The translations under genes and the position numbers were made by a program. From assembly GCA_922989275.2 (NCBI GenBank), contig OV277871.1:1178001-1242000 (forward strand): a DNA stretch of 64,000 nt. Reading direction: 5' to 3'. The notes under the pieces are model-generated. The model was not told the DNA's origin. It worked only from the letters and a program-made list of their open reading frames with translations, and searched no databases. Below are positions 32,255-44,461 of this stretch, piece after piece (within the stretch, counting starts at the first letter, position 1; each line of letters begins with the position of its first letter). This DNA is from Gari tellinella. Taxonomy: Eukaryota; Mollusca; Bivalvia; Cardiida; Psammobiidae.

Positions 32255-32530
32255 CATGTTATTGCTTAATACCTGTAGGACAAAAGTAAAGCAGATGGCG
32301 CATAAATCTTTTCATTGGAGTAGTTGATTCATTTCCACAGCAAGAAACTGTATTATAGTATGAGGTAGCTTTCAGTGGGTTTTTTTCACCACTTTTGGAA
32401 TAAGTTGGTACCCCTCCAATTGGGCGTAACGGCGTAAAATACTTAATTTTTTGGGGAAAATTGAGTCGTAAAAAGCTCATTTTTTGGGAAAAAATTGTGC
32501 CGTGAAATGGGAACAGGTCCCTCAAAAAAA
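32255..32530 (-). other. Open frame without recognised function
   Basis: An 88-codon minus-strand frame (32259-32525) ends in a degraded core-1 arm (AAAGTAAAGCAGATGGCGC on the plus strand). It is more likely transposon remnant than gene. Confidence 0.25.
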
Positions 32531-32574
32531 CACTGGTTTGACAGTGTTTAAACGATGATCGATTATTTCCGATT

Positions 32575-33240
32575 ATTGATTATTATTATTATACCAGATT
32601 TATATAGCGCTCTTTTCACACAGGGGTTGTGCGTTCAAAAGCGCTTTACATGAAATAACATAAATGTACCTTCAAATCGAGAAAAGACAAAATAACTACA
32701 ATTAGATCTGAAATAAAACATGAATAAACATATAAGAGACAGTCCCTAAAACGGCGATCACATTACCCCCATCAATCAGCAATGAACCGACCGGCTAAAG
32801 ATTGCCGACTGATATAAATAATGGTAGAGCTCCCCATGCAGGCTATCAACAATTGATTGAAAGTGATCATTCGATAGAGTTTAAAGAATAGATAATAAAA
32901 TCAAATAATTGATTTATTGAAATAATGAATTTTATTCTAAAAGCGCTTTACATGAAATAACATAAATGTACCTACAAATCGAGAAAAGACAAAATAACTA
33001 CAATTAGATCTGAAATAAAACATAAATAAACATATAAGAGACAGTCCCCAAAACGGCGATCACATTACCCCCATCAATCAGCAATGAACTGACCGGCTAA
33101 AGATTGCCGACTGATATAAATAATGGTAGAGCGCCCAATGCAGGCTATCAACAATTGATTGAGAGTGATCATTCGATAGAGTTTAGAGAATAGATAATAA
33201 AATCAAATATTGATTTTATTGAAATAATGCATTTTATTCT
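32575..33240 (+). repeat. Dispersed repeat with ~302-bp tandem duplication
   Basis: ATT microsatellite, then CCAGATTTATATAGCGCTC, then a unit starting AAAGCGCTTTACATGAAATA at 32638 and again at 32940. The units differ at only a few positions. A related copy with a different inner repeat is at 39104-39560. Confidence 0.8.
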
Positions 33241-33904
33241 ATTCTAAGTAAAATAGCAATGTTTGTATTAAAGGCAGAATACTACGGAAATGTGCGTCTA
33301 AAACGCGCAATTTCTTATATGTGTGCATTTTCTATGTATTATTAAAATTAGTGAAATCGCGTGTAAGAAGCCTGGCATATATCCCCACTTGGTAAAGAAT
33401 CCTACTTAAATGTGTCAAATTCTTATCTTGTTGGTTTACATTTTAAGCGGGTTTGTTTACAAATAAGACTAACGGTTTGGTTCGTAGGATTGCGTAAAGG
33501 TCATGTGATTAGTACGAAGCGCGGCGATAATTCATATACACTGTGTGACGTCATCCGAACCAAGCCGGAACATTTCCGTTATGATTCGTCTTCGATCGAA
33601 TGTCAACAAAACAGATTTAAAAGTCAATTTGTTTCCACCAATTTCACGGGTTTGTAAGCAATGTTGCCTCCATAATCATCGGGCATTACTTCATTTTATA
33701 GGTTTAGATTACGAATGTGCCTACATTTTCAGGTTTTAAAATTGCGGGATTTTGGATTGCGGGATTTTGGCAATTTGACAGTTATGTTGGGATTTTAATC
33801 TTCAGATGTGCAATTAAAGTCAAAAAAATATAATCTGATTTTTTTATTGTCAACTTTAAGATTTTAGTTACTAAATTTATATTAAAATTTAAATTTCTCT
33901 TTTT
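33241..33904. other. Unassigned sequence with one CRE-like site
   Basis: Contains GTGACGTCATCC near 33545. The open frames at 33412-33739 overlap each other and show no recognised domain. No repeat of the known families. Confidence 0.3.
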
Positions 33905-34685
33905 TTTAGCTCACCTGGCACGAAGTGCCAAGGAGAGCTTTTAGGATCGCTGGATGTCCGTCGGTCCGTCTGTCTGTTCACAATTGTTCGTTAACACTCT
34001 TCCGGCTACAAATCTCATTGGATCTTCATGAAACTTGATCACAATGTTTGTCTAGTAGAAATCTAGGCCAAGTTTGAATGTGGGTCATGTTGGGTCAAAA
34101 ACTAGGTCACTAGGTCAAATCATAGAAAAACCTTGTTAACACTCTAGAGGCTACAAATCTCATTGAATCTTGATGAAACTTGGTCAGAATGTTTGTGTCA
34201 TTGATATCTAGGTCAAGTTTGAATATGGGTCATGTTTGGTCAAAAACTAGGTCACTAGGTCAAATCATAGAAAAACCTTGTTAACACTCTAGAGGCTACA
34301 AATCTCATTGGATCTTGATGAAAATAGGTCAGAATGTTTGTGTCGTTGATATTTAGGTCAAGTTCAAATATGGGCCATGTCCGGTCAAAAACTAGGTCAG
34401 TAAGGTTAAATCATAGAAAAATCTTTTTAACACTCTAGAGGCTACAAATCTCATTGGATCTTGATGAAACTTAGTCAGAATGTTTGTCTCATTTATATAT
34501 ACTAATAGGTCTAGTTTGAATATGGGTCATGTCCGGTCAAAAACTAGGTCACTAGGTCAAATCATAGGAACATCTTGTTAACCCTCTAAAGGTTGATTGT
34601 GGGTCATGTCCAGTCATAATCTAGGTCAAGTTTGCCATGGTGTACCAGGTGAGCGATTTAGGGCCATAGTGGCCCTTGTTTTGTA
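33905..34685. mobile_element. Element with hairpin ends carrying a 145-bp tandem array
   Basis: Ends TAGCTCACCTGGCACGAAGTGCCA and CCAGGTGAGCGATTTAGGGCC match the element at 27838-29220 inverted. The interior is different: units beginning TTAACACTCTAGAGGCTAC at about 33991, 34136, 34281, 34427 and 34578. Confidence 0.75.
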
Positions 34686-34689
34686 TAAT

Positions 34690-36235
34690 CAATGATTAAT
34701 CGAAGTGGTTTGTCCAATTACATGTATATATGTTGATCGATAATGAAAATCAGTTGATTATGAAACCCTTTGATGAGGACATAATTATTATGCAAGAAAA
34801 AAACAATGACAAGCCTTGAAAATTCTGCATTAAACAATAAACAGCCAATATTGTGTTAACCGGCCACTTAAAGTGTATTAGTAGCAGTTTTTGATACAGG
34901 TTATAGCTTACTTAATACAGGACAAAGGTAAAGCAGATGGCCAACAGGTTTGTTTATTGAAGTATTTTGATAAAGGTTGTGATTTAATCCTTTTACTCCA
35001 TCTATATGCCTATTTACACATTAACTTCATTTCTCCACTGGAGAAAATAGTTACATTTTATACAGAAATATTATTTCATGTGCAATATTTCCAATATCCT
35101 AGCAGATGGAAGCTGAAAGCAGTTTATATATGTTGATTATACTTTGGTACCACCAGTGTTTAGACCTCAGGATCCATTAACAAGAAAGTGTATTTCAGGA
35201 CATACTTAAAAAACACACCTGAAAAACTGAAAAATGTGTAAAAAATCAGTATAATGTGACTTGGAAAAATTAAAAAATTGACAATTCAGTATAATGTGAC
35301 AACTTGGCAATACCTCAGTTACCATTTTCAACACTTTCTGAGAGCCTGCTTGCACTTCTTCTAAAGCGACCTAGTGTTAGCAAAGAAATCTGATGGAATG
35401 ATTGGACAAGTTGGAAGATTAGCATCTACTGCTGCTCTGTTTTGTTGCAGTTGACAGAGGTAGGGAATTTGAATTTGAAGCTACAGACAAAAAATATGCT
35501 ATTCGCTGACTTTGGTGATTGTTTATGGCAATGTATTGAACTGTTGATTTAATACACATATCTGGTATTATCTTTTAGCCGTGATGTCCTAATCTGTCAG
35601 TTTCTGCACCAATCTATATAAAATGCCAGGAATTGAAATTGATAACAGCACTGACTTACTCTACAGTCAACACAACTTCAAATCAGGAGAATTGCTGCTA
35701 TGTAGAGACCTATAATAAACACATCAACCTGTTTTTGTGTAATTGGACAAGAGAGATAGCCTATCCCTTCAGAAGCATGCATTTAGTAACTCATTATGTA
35801 AATATCACTATGATGAGTTCTTTGCTGTGTGTTTTTGCTTGGATGATTCCGCCCAAAGAGAAATGAATTCAACAACACCGGCAGAGGACAAAATAATTGG
35901 ATGAATGACAAAAAATGGATAAAACTGATGACATCAGTTTAACAAATTATAATGAGACAAGTGGACCAAGGAGGATAAAGTAAAGGAATTGAGACAATGG
36001 ACACTTAAAGCTGCTGTCAAGACATTGTTTTGTTATCATATTATGAACATTCTCAAAATGGCATTGTCAGTAAACTGTCTGTAAACTACACTAGACAGAT
36101 CTGACAATGCATGATATGATATCAGATTCTTCATCACATCATATAGAAAGATAAAAGTATATCTTGAACTGATATCTTGGCAATGACCAATTGATACTTT
36201 CTATGCACCCAGAATCTATGATTCGCCGGCATATA
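34690..36235. other. Unassigned sequence with minor HpA remnants
   Basis: 34960-35115 resembles a worn HpA left half (TTACTCCATCTATATGCC, CTAGCAGATGGAAGCTGAAAGC). The rest shows no repeat or exon I can support. Confidence 0.35.
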
Positions 36236-36239
36236 CTAA

Positions 36240-36930
36240 CGGAAAAACAAACAAACAAACAGACATGACAAAAACTGTAATATCGTTTTTGTCCTGTTTG
36301 TTTGTTTGTCCATCTGTCTGTCTGTCTGTGCCAAAAACCTTAACCTTAGCTATATCTCTTGCATTATTGCACACGTGCCTTTTATACTTGGCATATGTCT
36401 TCCCAGTGGCAAGACCTTTCCAACCATACAAACCTTTTAGAACTTGACCTACTTTTGTAAAAATCTTTAAATGTCTATAACATTTAAACCCTTAGGCCTA
36501 GGGCTTTCATTTTTTCGTATGTATATTTCTTGAATCAAGACCTTTGCAACCATACAACGCTATTTGACCATGTGACCTTGACCTGGACCTTTGACCTATT
36601 TAATCAAAATTTAACCAAAAACCTTAACCTTGGCTATAACTCTTGATTAATGCAACTGGGCCTCTTAACTTGGCAATTGTCTTCCCTGAGTCAAGACCTT
36701 TCTAACCACACAACTCTCTTTGACCTTGTGACCTCGACCTTTCACTTACTTTTGTAAACATCTTTAAATGTCTATAACATTTGAACCAGTAGCCTAGGCC
36801 TAGGACTTTCATATTTTGCATTCGTGTATCTGGGACACAGTCTTTTTTTATCGAAAAAATATGATTGAACTGTTTTGGATAATTACCCAATTTGGCAAAC
36901 TGTTTTATTTTCATTTCCAACATCTCACAT
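36240..36930. repeat. Two-copy ~283-bp tandem repeat
   Basis: CCAAAAACCTTAACCTTAGC at 36331 and CCAAAAACCTTAACCTTGGC at 36614 open two diverged units with TTTAAATGTCTATAACATTT. An ACAA/TGTC low-complexity inverted stretch (36243-36330) precedes them. Confidence 0.65.
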
Positions 36931-36959
36931 AACCTTAAAAAGTCAATGTCTTTCATTAA

Positions 36960-37570
36960 TATCCATTTTGCTATGCTCTTGCTTTAATGAGTAACATTCA
37001 AAAGAGCAAATCACAGCTTATTGAACAACAATTTGACTTAGCAGAAGACACTTTACATGGGAAATAAGTGTTTGGCATTATTATTCAAATTAAAAGGAGA
37101 TACATTTGTAATAGAAAAAATTAGCTTGGGGAAAAATAGTTCCTAAAAGTTATAATTCACTGAAGATTATAACAGTATAATATACTGAGAAAACTCTATA
37201 ATTCACTGCTTAGCATAAAAGAAGTTAAATTTCAAAGCTCTATATCTTTTAAAGTAATATCAACTCCAGTTTTGTTTGTGATTGTAAAGGCTCATATGTT
37301 CACCAATGTATTCCAGTAAAAACATACAGATTGAATGACACATGCACTTAAGGTTCATTCTTATTTCAAATCAAAGAGAGGTAATTTTGTATTATAAGAC
37401 TTTCTAGTCTTGATAACACCTTGAATATTGCAATGAACGATTGTCTAATGTGATTTTATTTCCTTTAAGAAATAAAAATAGCTGCTGAATATGAGCACCA
37501 TTGTTTTTCTTCTATGAAAAACATTTCTAATCAAAAATGCTCTTTTCAGACGAAAGAGTTTTAGACCTTT
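36960..37570. other. Unassigned AT-rich sequence
   Basis: No repeat, exon or open frame above background was seen. Confidence 0.3.
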
Positions 37571-37574
37571 GTTT

Positions 37575-38735
37575 TTAGCTCACCTGGCACAAAGTGCCAA
37601 TGTGAAGTATTTTTAACGTCATGTGTCCGTCGTCAACAATTTCTTTAAACCACACCTCCTCCTAAACTACTGGATGGATTTTAACCAAACTTGTCAGGAA
37701 TGATCCTTATATAGTCCTCTTTGAAAGTTGTTCAAATATTTCCGATCCGTTGCAAATTTACATAGAGTTATATAGTGAAATCTTCAAACCTCTTCTACTC
37801 TGAAACTAATATGGCTAGAGCTTTGATATTTGGCATGGTGTAACTTCTGGAGGTACTTTACCAATATTGTCCAAATGGTGCCGTTCCGTTGCATAACTAG
37901 GTCATGGGAGCTAAAAATAGATTTTTTCAATAAAAACTTAAACAATCTTCTTGTCTTAAACCACATACCCTGAGCTTAGATCATCTTCAGGTCCTCTATC
38001 AAGTTTGTTCAAATTAAGTCCCTGGGGTCAAAAATGGCCCCGCCCCAGGGGTCACAAATTGACATGGAGTTATATTGTGAAATCTTTAAACCTCTTTTCC
38101 ACTGAAACTAATATGGCTAGAGCTTTGCTATTTGGCATAGTTTAACTTGTAGATATTCACTCTACCAATATTGTTCAAATGGTTCCAGTCCGCTGCATAT
38201 CTAGGTCACAGGAGCTATAAATAGATTTTTTCAATAAAAACTTAAAAAAATCTTCTTGTCTGAAACCACAGTACACTGAGCTTAGATATTTTGCACAAAG
38301 CATCATCTTCAGGTCCTCTATCAAGATTGTTCAAATTATGTCCCTGGGGTCAGAAATGGCCCCGTTCCGGGGTCACAAATTTACATAGAGATATAGACTG
38401 AAATCTACAAACCTCTTCTTCACTGAAACTAAATAGCTAGAACTTTGATATTTGACATGGTGTAACTTCTAGAGGTACTTTATCAATATTGTTCAAATGG
38501 TTCCGGTCCATTGCATATCTAGGTCACAGGAGCTAAAATAGATTTGTTCAATAAAAACTTTTAAAAATCTTCTTGTCTGAAACCACAGTACCCTGAGCTA
38601 AGATAGTTTGCACTCAGCATCATCCAATCAGCAATTGGCACAATAGTATTGTCATAATTTCTCAGCTAAAGGTATGTTACATTTACATCAACGGTTTCCA
38701 GGTGAGCGATTTAGGGCCGTATACGGCTCTTGTCA
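37575..38735. mobile_element. Inverted relative of the 27838-29220 array element
   Basis: Ends TAGCTCACCTGGCACAAAGTGCCA and CCAGGTGAGCGATTTAGGGCC. Units with GTCCCTGGGGTCA at 38019 and 38340 (about 320-bp period) are the reverse complement of those at 27.9-29.1 kb. Confidence 0.75.
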
Positions 38736-39103
38736 CTACAATTTGCCAGTTATTTAGCCACAATGAGATCGATGTCATGTCGTATGCAACTTTCTATAAA
38801 GCAAAAAATAAATGCAGTATTTATGTGACGCTGATAATTTAGAATACAACAGTGGGTACTTTCTTTTTTGGCTGAGTATATGAGTCAATATTTTTTTATG
38901 TAACAATTCTGATGTCAAGGATGAGATTATTTTGATATTCTCTCTGAGGTTAATGGCTTACACTATAGCACCATGCATGTCTGTAATGTGGAAATATGTT
39001 ACATAAGGGGCTTAAATGTACCCAGGTTGTAGAGGTGTGGCGTATATTTAACACCATTGCAAAACTATTTCCTTGATGTAACAATCCTTTAAACAAGTAC
39101 AAT

Positions 39104-39560
39104 TATTATTATTATTATTATTATTATTATACCAGATTTATATAGCGCTCTTTTCACACAGGGATTGTGCGTTCAAAAGCGCTTTACATGAAATAACACA
39201 TATGTACCTATAAATCGTGAAAAGACAAAATAACTACAACTAGATCTGAAATAAAACATGAATAAACATATAAAAGACAGTCCCCCAAAACGGCGATCAC
39301 ATTACCCCCATCAATCAGCAATGAACCGACCGGCTAAGTATTGCCGACTGATATAAATAATGGTAGAGCGCCCAATGCAGGCCATCGACAAAACACAAAT
39401 AACTATAATAAGATCTAAAATAAATAAGAATAAACATACAAAAGACAGCCCCCAAAACGGCAATCACACTACCCCCATCAATCAGCAATGAACCAACCGG
39501 CTAAAGATTGCCGACCAATAGAAATAATAGCAGAGCGCCCAATGCAGGCCATCTAATGTA
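39104..39560 (+). repeat. Dispersed repeat with ATT microsatellite and two inner units
   Basis: ATT tract, CCAGATTTATATAGCGCTC, and the CAATCAGCAATGAACC segment twice (about 39311 and 39478). Related to 32575-33240. Confidence 0.75.
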
Positions 39561-39599
39561 ACATAACTAGGAATAATAGCATGCGACCATAACTAAAAA

Positions 39600-40016
39600 C
39601 TCTATAGAAGATCAATAACATTATTAAAAATGGTGAAAGCTGTCCACGAATTGTACCACAGACCACGCCAGCTGGTTTCAAAAGAGATCAGAGTTGTATC
39701 CCTACCATCAAAGATCCACCAGACAGACATTGGTCAACAGTACAACCCCAGAACTAAACATTAGACCCATAACATATACAGAATGAACACAACCCTAGGG
39801 TAGCAGCCATCTACCCTCTCCACCCCACACCCGCGGGACCTACATGTTCCATGGCTGAAATTACACCCTTACTTTATAAAACATCAAGATAAGAAGCTGT
39901 CCTTGAATTATACCGCAAACCCCAAGCCAGTCGGTTTCAAAGAGATCAGGGGCAATCCCTACCATCAAGATCCACCGAACAGGCATGGGCAAACGGTACA
40001 ATTCCAGAACTCCCAA
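39600..40016 (+). repeat. Two-copy diverged repeat
   Basis: GCTGTCCACGAATTGTACC (about 39637) and GCTGTCCTTGAATTATACC (about 39896) open two units that share GGTTTCAAAAGAGATCAG-like and CCCTACCATCAAGATCCACC-like segments. Confidence 0.65.
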
Positions 40017-42504
40017 TGTCATTAAATGAATCAAAACAATTTTATTAGGTGTTTCATCACAATAAATAGCATCTTATAGATTTCCTTAATAGTAAATTTT
40101 GCAAATTATATCAGCTGATATTATTTTCCGATCATGAACGGTTTGCGCCTAAAAAACTGTCATAATTGACTTTTTGTTTTCACACTGACAAAACATTCAG
40201 AACTTGAACATGATTCCTCTGATATTCCATGCTGTAGTATAATAAATACAATCATTTAGAGCAAAAGTTACACCAAACTGCCATTGCCTGTGAATTTTAT
40301 TTGTTAAAAAGAAGATGGTTACATCAAGGAATCTGCAGCTACAGCAATGTTACATTAAGGAAAATACAAAGATATATCAAACGTCAAAAGTTTGATAAAC
40401 ATTAACAAACTGTAAATAAAACAATTAAACATTTTATTACACTGATTAGCCATTGCTTACTTAGTATCAAAACTAGGGTTATTTGAAAGTTATTCCATAT
40501 TATTAGCGACAGGCTGTTACAGTAAAGAAGCAACTATGTTACATTAAGGAAATAAATGACTCTTCTGATTCATAAACCTTAAAGAAGAGTTTGAATGCCA
40601 ACTTAGTATACATGTAGTCTCTTCAAGTATAAATGCTTTACTATGACATTCATTTCGGGAACTAAAATACCTATGCAACTATAATTTTACATTCCTGTTA
40701 CATCACTGAATTTATATTGTAACAGCGAGGATTACAATATCAGTGTGTACTTGATTTGCCAATTTCTAAATGAAAACGGATGCATGATATATCCAACAAT
40801 GAGCAGAATACATGAATCAGGATTTCCTGTCTAGTTTGCACTTATTTTTAAAGACTTGGGGTTACTGTAGCTTATAAGAAGCAACAAATAGTATAAATGT
40901 GTTACAGAAAATATATAGATATATTAATTCTTTGATGTAACACAAATTAGGCTCTGAAATAAAGGCTTACAATACAAAATTTATGCCATATGTTTAGTTT
41001 CTTGTAAAAAATAAATGGAAAAGTTTAGGTATTTACTAATCCAACATAAAAATGAAAATATTGAACTGTTTTGCAATTTGTTTTCCTTTATGTAACATTG
41101 TAACTTTCCTTTATGTAACAATATATTTTCCTTGATGTAACAGCTAAGGAAAATAGCAAAGTTTTAGGAAGAATATGTAATGATTTCCATAATAATAACT
41201 GTTGAAATAATGTCTACCAACTTCAAAAAGTGAATTTTAAAATTCTGTATAAAGTTTTCCTATTTTATTAATATCTTACAGCTGTTTTCCTTCATGTAAC
41301 GAAACACCTCCTTGATGTAACATACGTTTAACAGGATTTGTCCGGTGACTAATACTAGTTAGCAAAAGCAGCTTTTTTTCTTTCATCACATGCTGCCCCT
41401 TATAAAAAGTATTCATTTCAATGTAAAATACCCGTTTACTTGAAAGATATTTTCTTTTATTAATTTTTGGTCTCTGGTTTCCTTGAAATAACGGTTTCTG
41501 GTCCTTTATGTAACAATTTCACTGTTACATCAAGGATCGTTACATCAAGGATGTATTTCACCTAAATGACATTCTAACCATACTAATTTACACTAAATAC
41601 TGGAACCTTATGACACAATTTATCATATCTCAAATGCATACATTTTGTGCAAAAAGAGAATAATGATTATTGCAGTCAAAGGCAGAATAATACATCGTTA
41701 CATCAAGGAAGTGTTCAAAATGTATGGTACCAGCCTCAGTACTAAAATGGTCAGTGATTCCTTATTTCAAATCACGATCTCACAAATTCTTTCTGCCATT
41801 ATTGCCTCAATGTTCACTCTTCAAAATGGAGATGTTTTGCTATAAATACCTAAGGAAAGCAACTCTGTACTTAACTATAATTGGCAATTGTTACATCACT
41901 GAACAGGATTCCAGGTACAGTGATTAACAATGAAAAAAAGTATTTAAACTGAGGAATTCCCACAATTTTATGGTTTATATGAAGTCAGATATAGTTAAAG
42001 TTACCTATATTGGCACACTACTGAAATATTTCAGATATTTCATAGAAAGTCTATTGATTAAATCAAAACAACTACTTTAGGGACACTGCAAAACTGACTT
42101 TTCAGCTGTTTCAATGTCAAATAATTAAAAGAGTCTGCATATCTCTTGCACTTTTTTTGATAAAATGTGAATATAAACACGTAAGTATTAGTTTAAGATG
42201 ACAATTAGTCCTTGTCCGAGTATGATCTTTCAAAAATTTACAAGGACATGATTTTGTTACATAAAAAAATATTGACTCATATACAAATATTAGAGATCAA
42301 TTTCTTTAATTCTGTTTCCAGATTTTAAAAACGATCGTGGGTAAACCCCATTGAAGGCCATGCCTTATTTCATATTAAATTCAAACTATTTGCAAAAGCC
42401 ACCAGTACAAGCTATGAGAAAGTGAAGGGGTTACCAATAACTCTGAAAATGGACATCACCAGTTTCCGAGAACCTCTAGTCCACTATTGACTATCTTGGG
42501 TTGT

Positions 42505-42718
42505 TTAACCCTTAGCCTGCCACTCACGACTATAGCTCCATATGCAAACAGCTTGGATCCGGATGAGACGCCGAGTAACTCGGCGTCTCATCCGGATCCA
42601 AGCTGTTTGACACTCGGACAACATTTTCAGCAATTTTGAGCAACTTTGAAGCACTTTGAAACTTGAAGCAGACGAGAAATATAGCAGACGACAATTTATT
42701 TGGCAGGCTAAGGGTTAA
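42505..42718 (-). mobile_element. HpD hairpin MITE, second copy
   Basis: 214 bp, TTAA at both ends, inverse of 29600-29813. The stem is perfect here (GGATCCGGATGAGACGCCGA and its inverse). Confidence 0.92.
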
Positions 42719-42739
42719 TATAATTCATTGCATAATGAC

Positions 42740-42870
42740 AAACAGTGCAGACTCAGATCAGAGGGCTCCTTAAGTTGGCCTCTATTCTAGGTCTATACTA
42801 TTTGCGTAGGACAAGTGTACTCTTCCCAAGGACATTGTTTGCAAAGGATGAGTATACTTATCGTTAGGGT
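42740..42870. repeat. B-type core-2 hairpin with flank
   Basis: ACAAACAGTGCAGACTCAGATC, apex GGGCTCCTTAAGTTGGCC, then TAGGACAAGTGTACTCTTCCC, the flank also seen at 21.9-22.8 kb. Confidence 0.6.
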
Positions 42871-42949
42871 TTATTAGGTTTAGTATATGCGTACAATAAA
42901 TTAATGAAATCAAAGTAGACATGCAACATGCTGCCTTTTGAAATTCTTA

Positions 42950-43018
42950 TACAAACTATATACAATGGCACGGCTTAACCACAAACTATATACAATGGCA
43001 CGGCTTAACCAGATTTCT
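42950..43018 (+). repeat. Direct duplication of 29 bp
   Basis: ACAAACTATATACAATGGCA followed by CGGCTTAACC occurs twice back to back. Confidence 0.8.
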
Positions 43019-43309
43019 CACATCAATATGCAAAATATACAGTGCCGTAAAAATCATATGGCACAGTGCGTATATTATATACTAATTTACGAATCCCCAA
43101 AATACTGTTTTACAACCCGGACTGTAAAAATAGTTTAGTTTAATTTTGAAACCCCAACTGGTCCAACTGGTCTACATGTATATCAATATTTTTCTCCCCA
43201 AAAGGCTGTGCAGTATTAAAGTGACTCAGAATATGACTGATAACACAGCTGTCTCTCTTTAACTCTATCAACACCACATACCTGTTTGAAATTACATGTA
43301 TACTTATTA

Positions 43310-43500
43310 AATTTGCAAACAGTGTAGACCTTGATCATAGGGCTTCTAAAGGAGCCATCAGATCAAGGACTACACTGTTTTCTAATTTAGACCAGTATTT
43401 ATTATACTATCTAAAATTCCAAGTAGACTGGTTCATGGTTTTGTAACTAAAATGATCCTCAATGGAACCTAATAACCCACAAGAGTTACTTATTCCTTTG
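43310..43500. repeat. Core-2 hairpin with flank shared with 13320-13500
   Basis: GCAAACAGTGTAGACCTTGATC, apex GGGCTTCTAAAGGAGCC, then CCAAGTAGACTGGTTCATGG, the inverse of the flank at 13.3 kb. Confidence 0.65.
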
Positions 43501-43868
43501 TATAATCGCCATAGCACACCTTTATTCCTTCCTTTGCATGCTATCCCGCGCATAGAACTGTTTTGTAGCGAGGTTCATAGCAAACATCTTCTCCGTCTAA
43601 AATACTAAGATTCAGTAATTTTTCTTGATAATATTTTTTTACTGATCATATTTCATTAAAGACATTACCCATGTCAATTCAATTCATTGATTAACACCCC
43701 CCATTGTTCTCACTAGGCGTTTGGTTTTCAGTGTCTTTAAAAACAGTTGGCTGAGCACTGAATTTATGTTGAATACACGATTACATGTAATTCAAAAAGC
43801 ACTTGGGGCATTATTTTTGTTAAAAGATGCTCTCTTCTTTACCTTTGAATTTTACCATTACCTGTTGC

Positions 43869-44104
43869 TTAACCCATTACTCCGTAGACATGGCTTTTTA
43901 CGTCTTTAATTCATTCTTCCACTGAAGAAAATAGTTCCACTTTATGCAGTCATGAATATGCATTATAAGAAATATTTTATACTTCCTAGTAGATGGTATC
44001 TTAAAGCAGACTGATAAGTAGAGCAGAATGCTATTTAGGGTGCATTCTGCTTTACATTCAACCTGCTTTAAAAAATTGGAACAAGCTATGGGAGAATGGG
44101 TAAA
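43869..44104 (+). mobile_element. HpA hairpin MITE
   Basis: TTAACCCATTACTCCGTAGAC to GCTATGGGAGAATGGG; apex TGCTATTTAGGGTGCA. Part of the right flank is deleted. It lies just downstream of ERCC5. Confidence 0.8.
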
Positions 44105-44137
44105 GTACAATCTAAGGTCAAACATTTTAGATCCAAG

Positions 44138-44374
44138 AGCCCTTCTTACGAAAGTTGTACGACAATAATGGTTGTGGAGCAAAACTTTAAAATACTTTAA
44201 AATACCTCTAATTTCTGATTTCTCCATCTAATCCTGTTTTGTGACATCTCTTTAGAATCGTCTTGAAAAAAAGATGTCACAAGACAGGATTAGATGGAGA
44301 AATAAATAATAATTGAGAATTTTATAATCTGACTTACGACAATAATTGCCGTGCAATGTTTCGTAAGACGGCCC
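44138..44374. mobile_element. MITE with CTTACGAAA inverted ends and a 32-nt-arm hairpin
   Basis: Ends CCCTTCTTACGAAAGTTG and the inverse of GGCCGTCTTACGAAACATTG. In the middle, arms 44218-44249 and 44272-44303 match at 31 of 32 positions. It lies about 90 bp beyond the ERCC5 stop codon and may be transcribed in its 3' UTR. Confidence 0.65.
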
Positions 44375-44461
44375 CAGATGAGCTGCCAAGTAACTGTGCA
44401 TCCAATCCAAATTAAATCTATATGCAGATGTCATCAATCTACAAAACTAACAAGAAGAGGG

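Larger units (their letters stand above)
38876..42284. mobile_element. 3.4-kb element with perfect 31-bp inverted ends and many internal TTACATCAAGGA motifs
   Basis: 38876-38906 and 42254-42284 are exact reverse complements (31 of 31), starting GTATATGAGTCAATA and ending ATGTAACAA. Inside, about 18 copies of CCTTGATGTAACA or its near variants occur in both orientations (for example near 39070, 40317, 40347, 40535, 40934, 41088, 41110, 41130, 41290, 41310, 41505, 41525, 41540, 41695). No transposase-length open frame exists, so it is non-autonomous. A SINE-like repeat block (39104-40015) sits within it. Superfamily not determined; a TA target is possible. Confidence 0.8.

Noticed and set aside
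41645..41927. Two overlapping 66-codon frames in the 3.4-kb element
   Set aside because: Short, overlapping and AT-biased, with no domain; expected by chance in this composition.
38876..42284. CRISPR-like array because of many spaced copies of one motif
   Set aside because: Copies lie in both orientations, at irregular distances, in eukaryotic DNA, inside an element with inverted ends.
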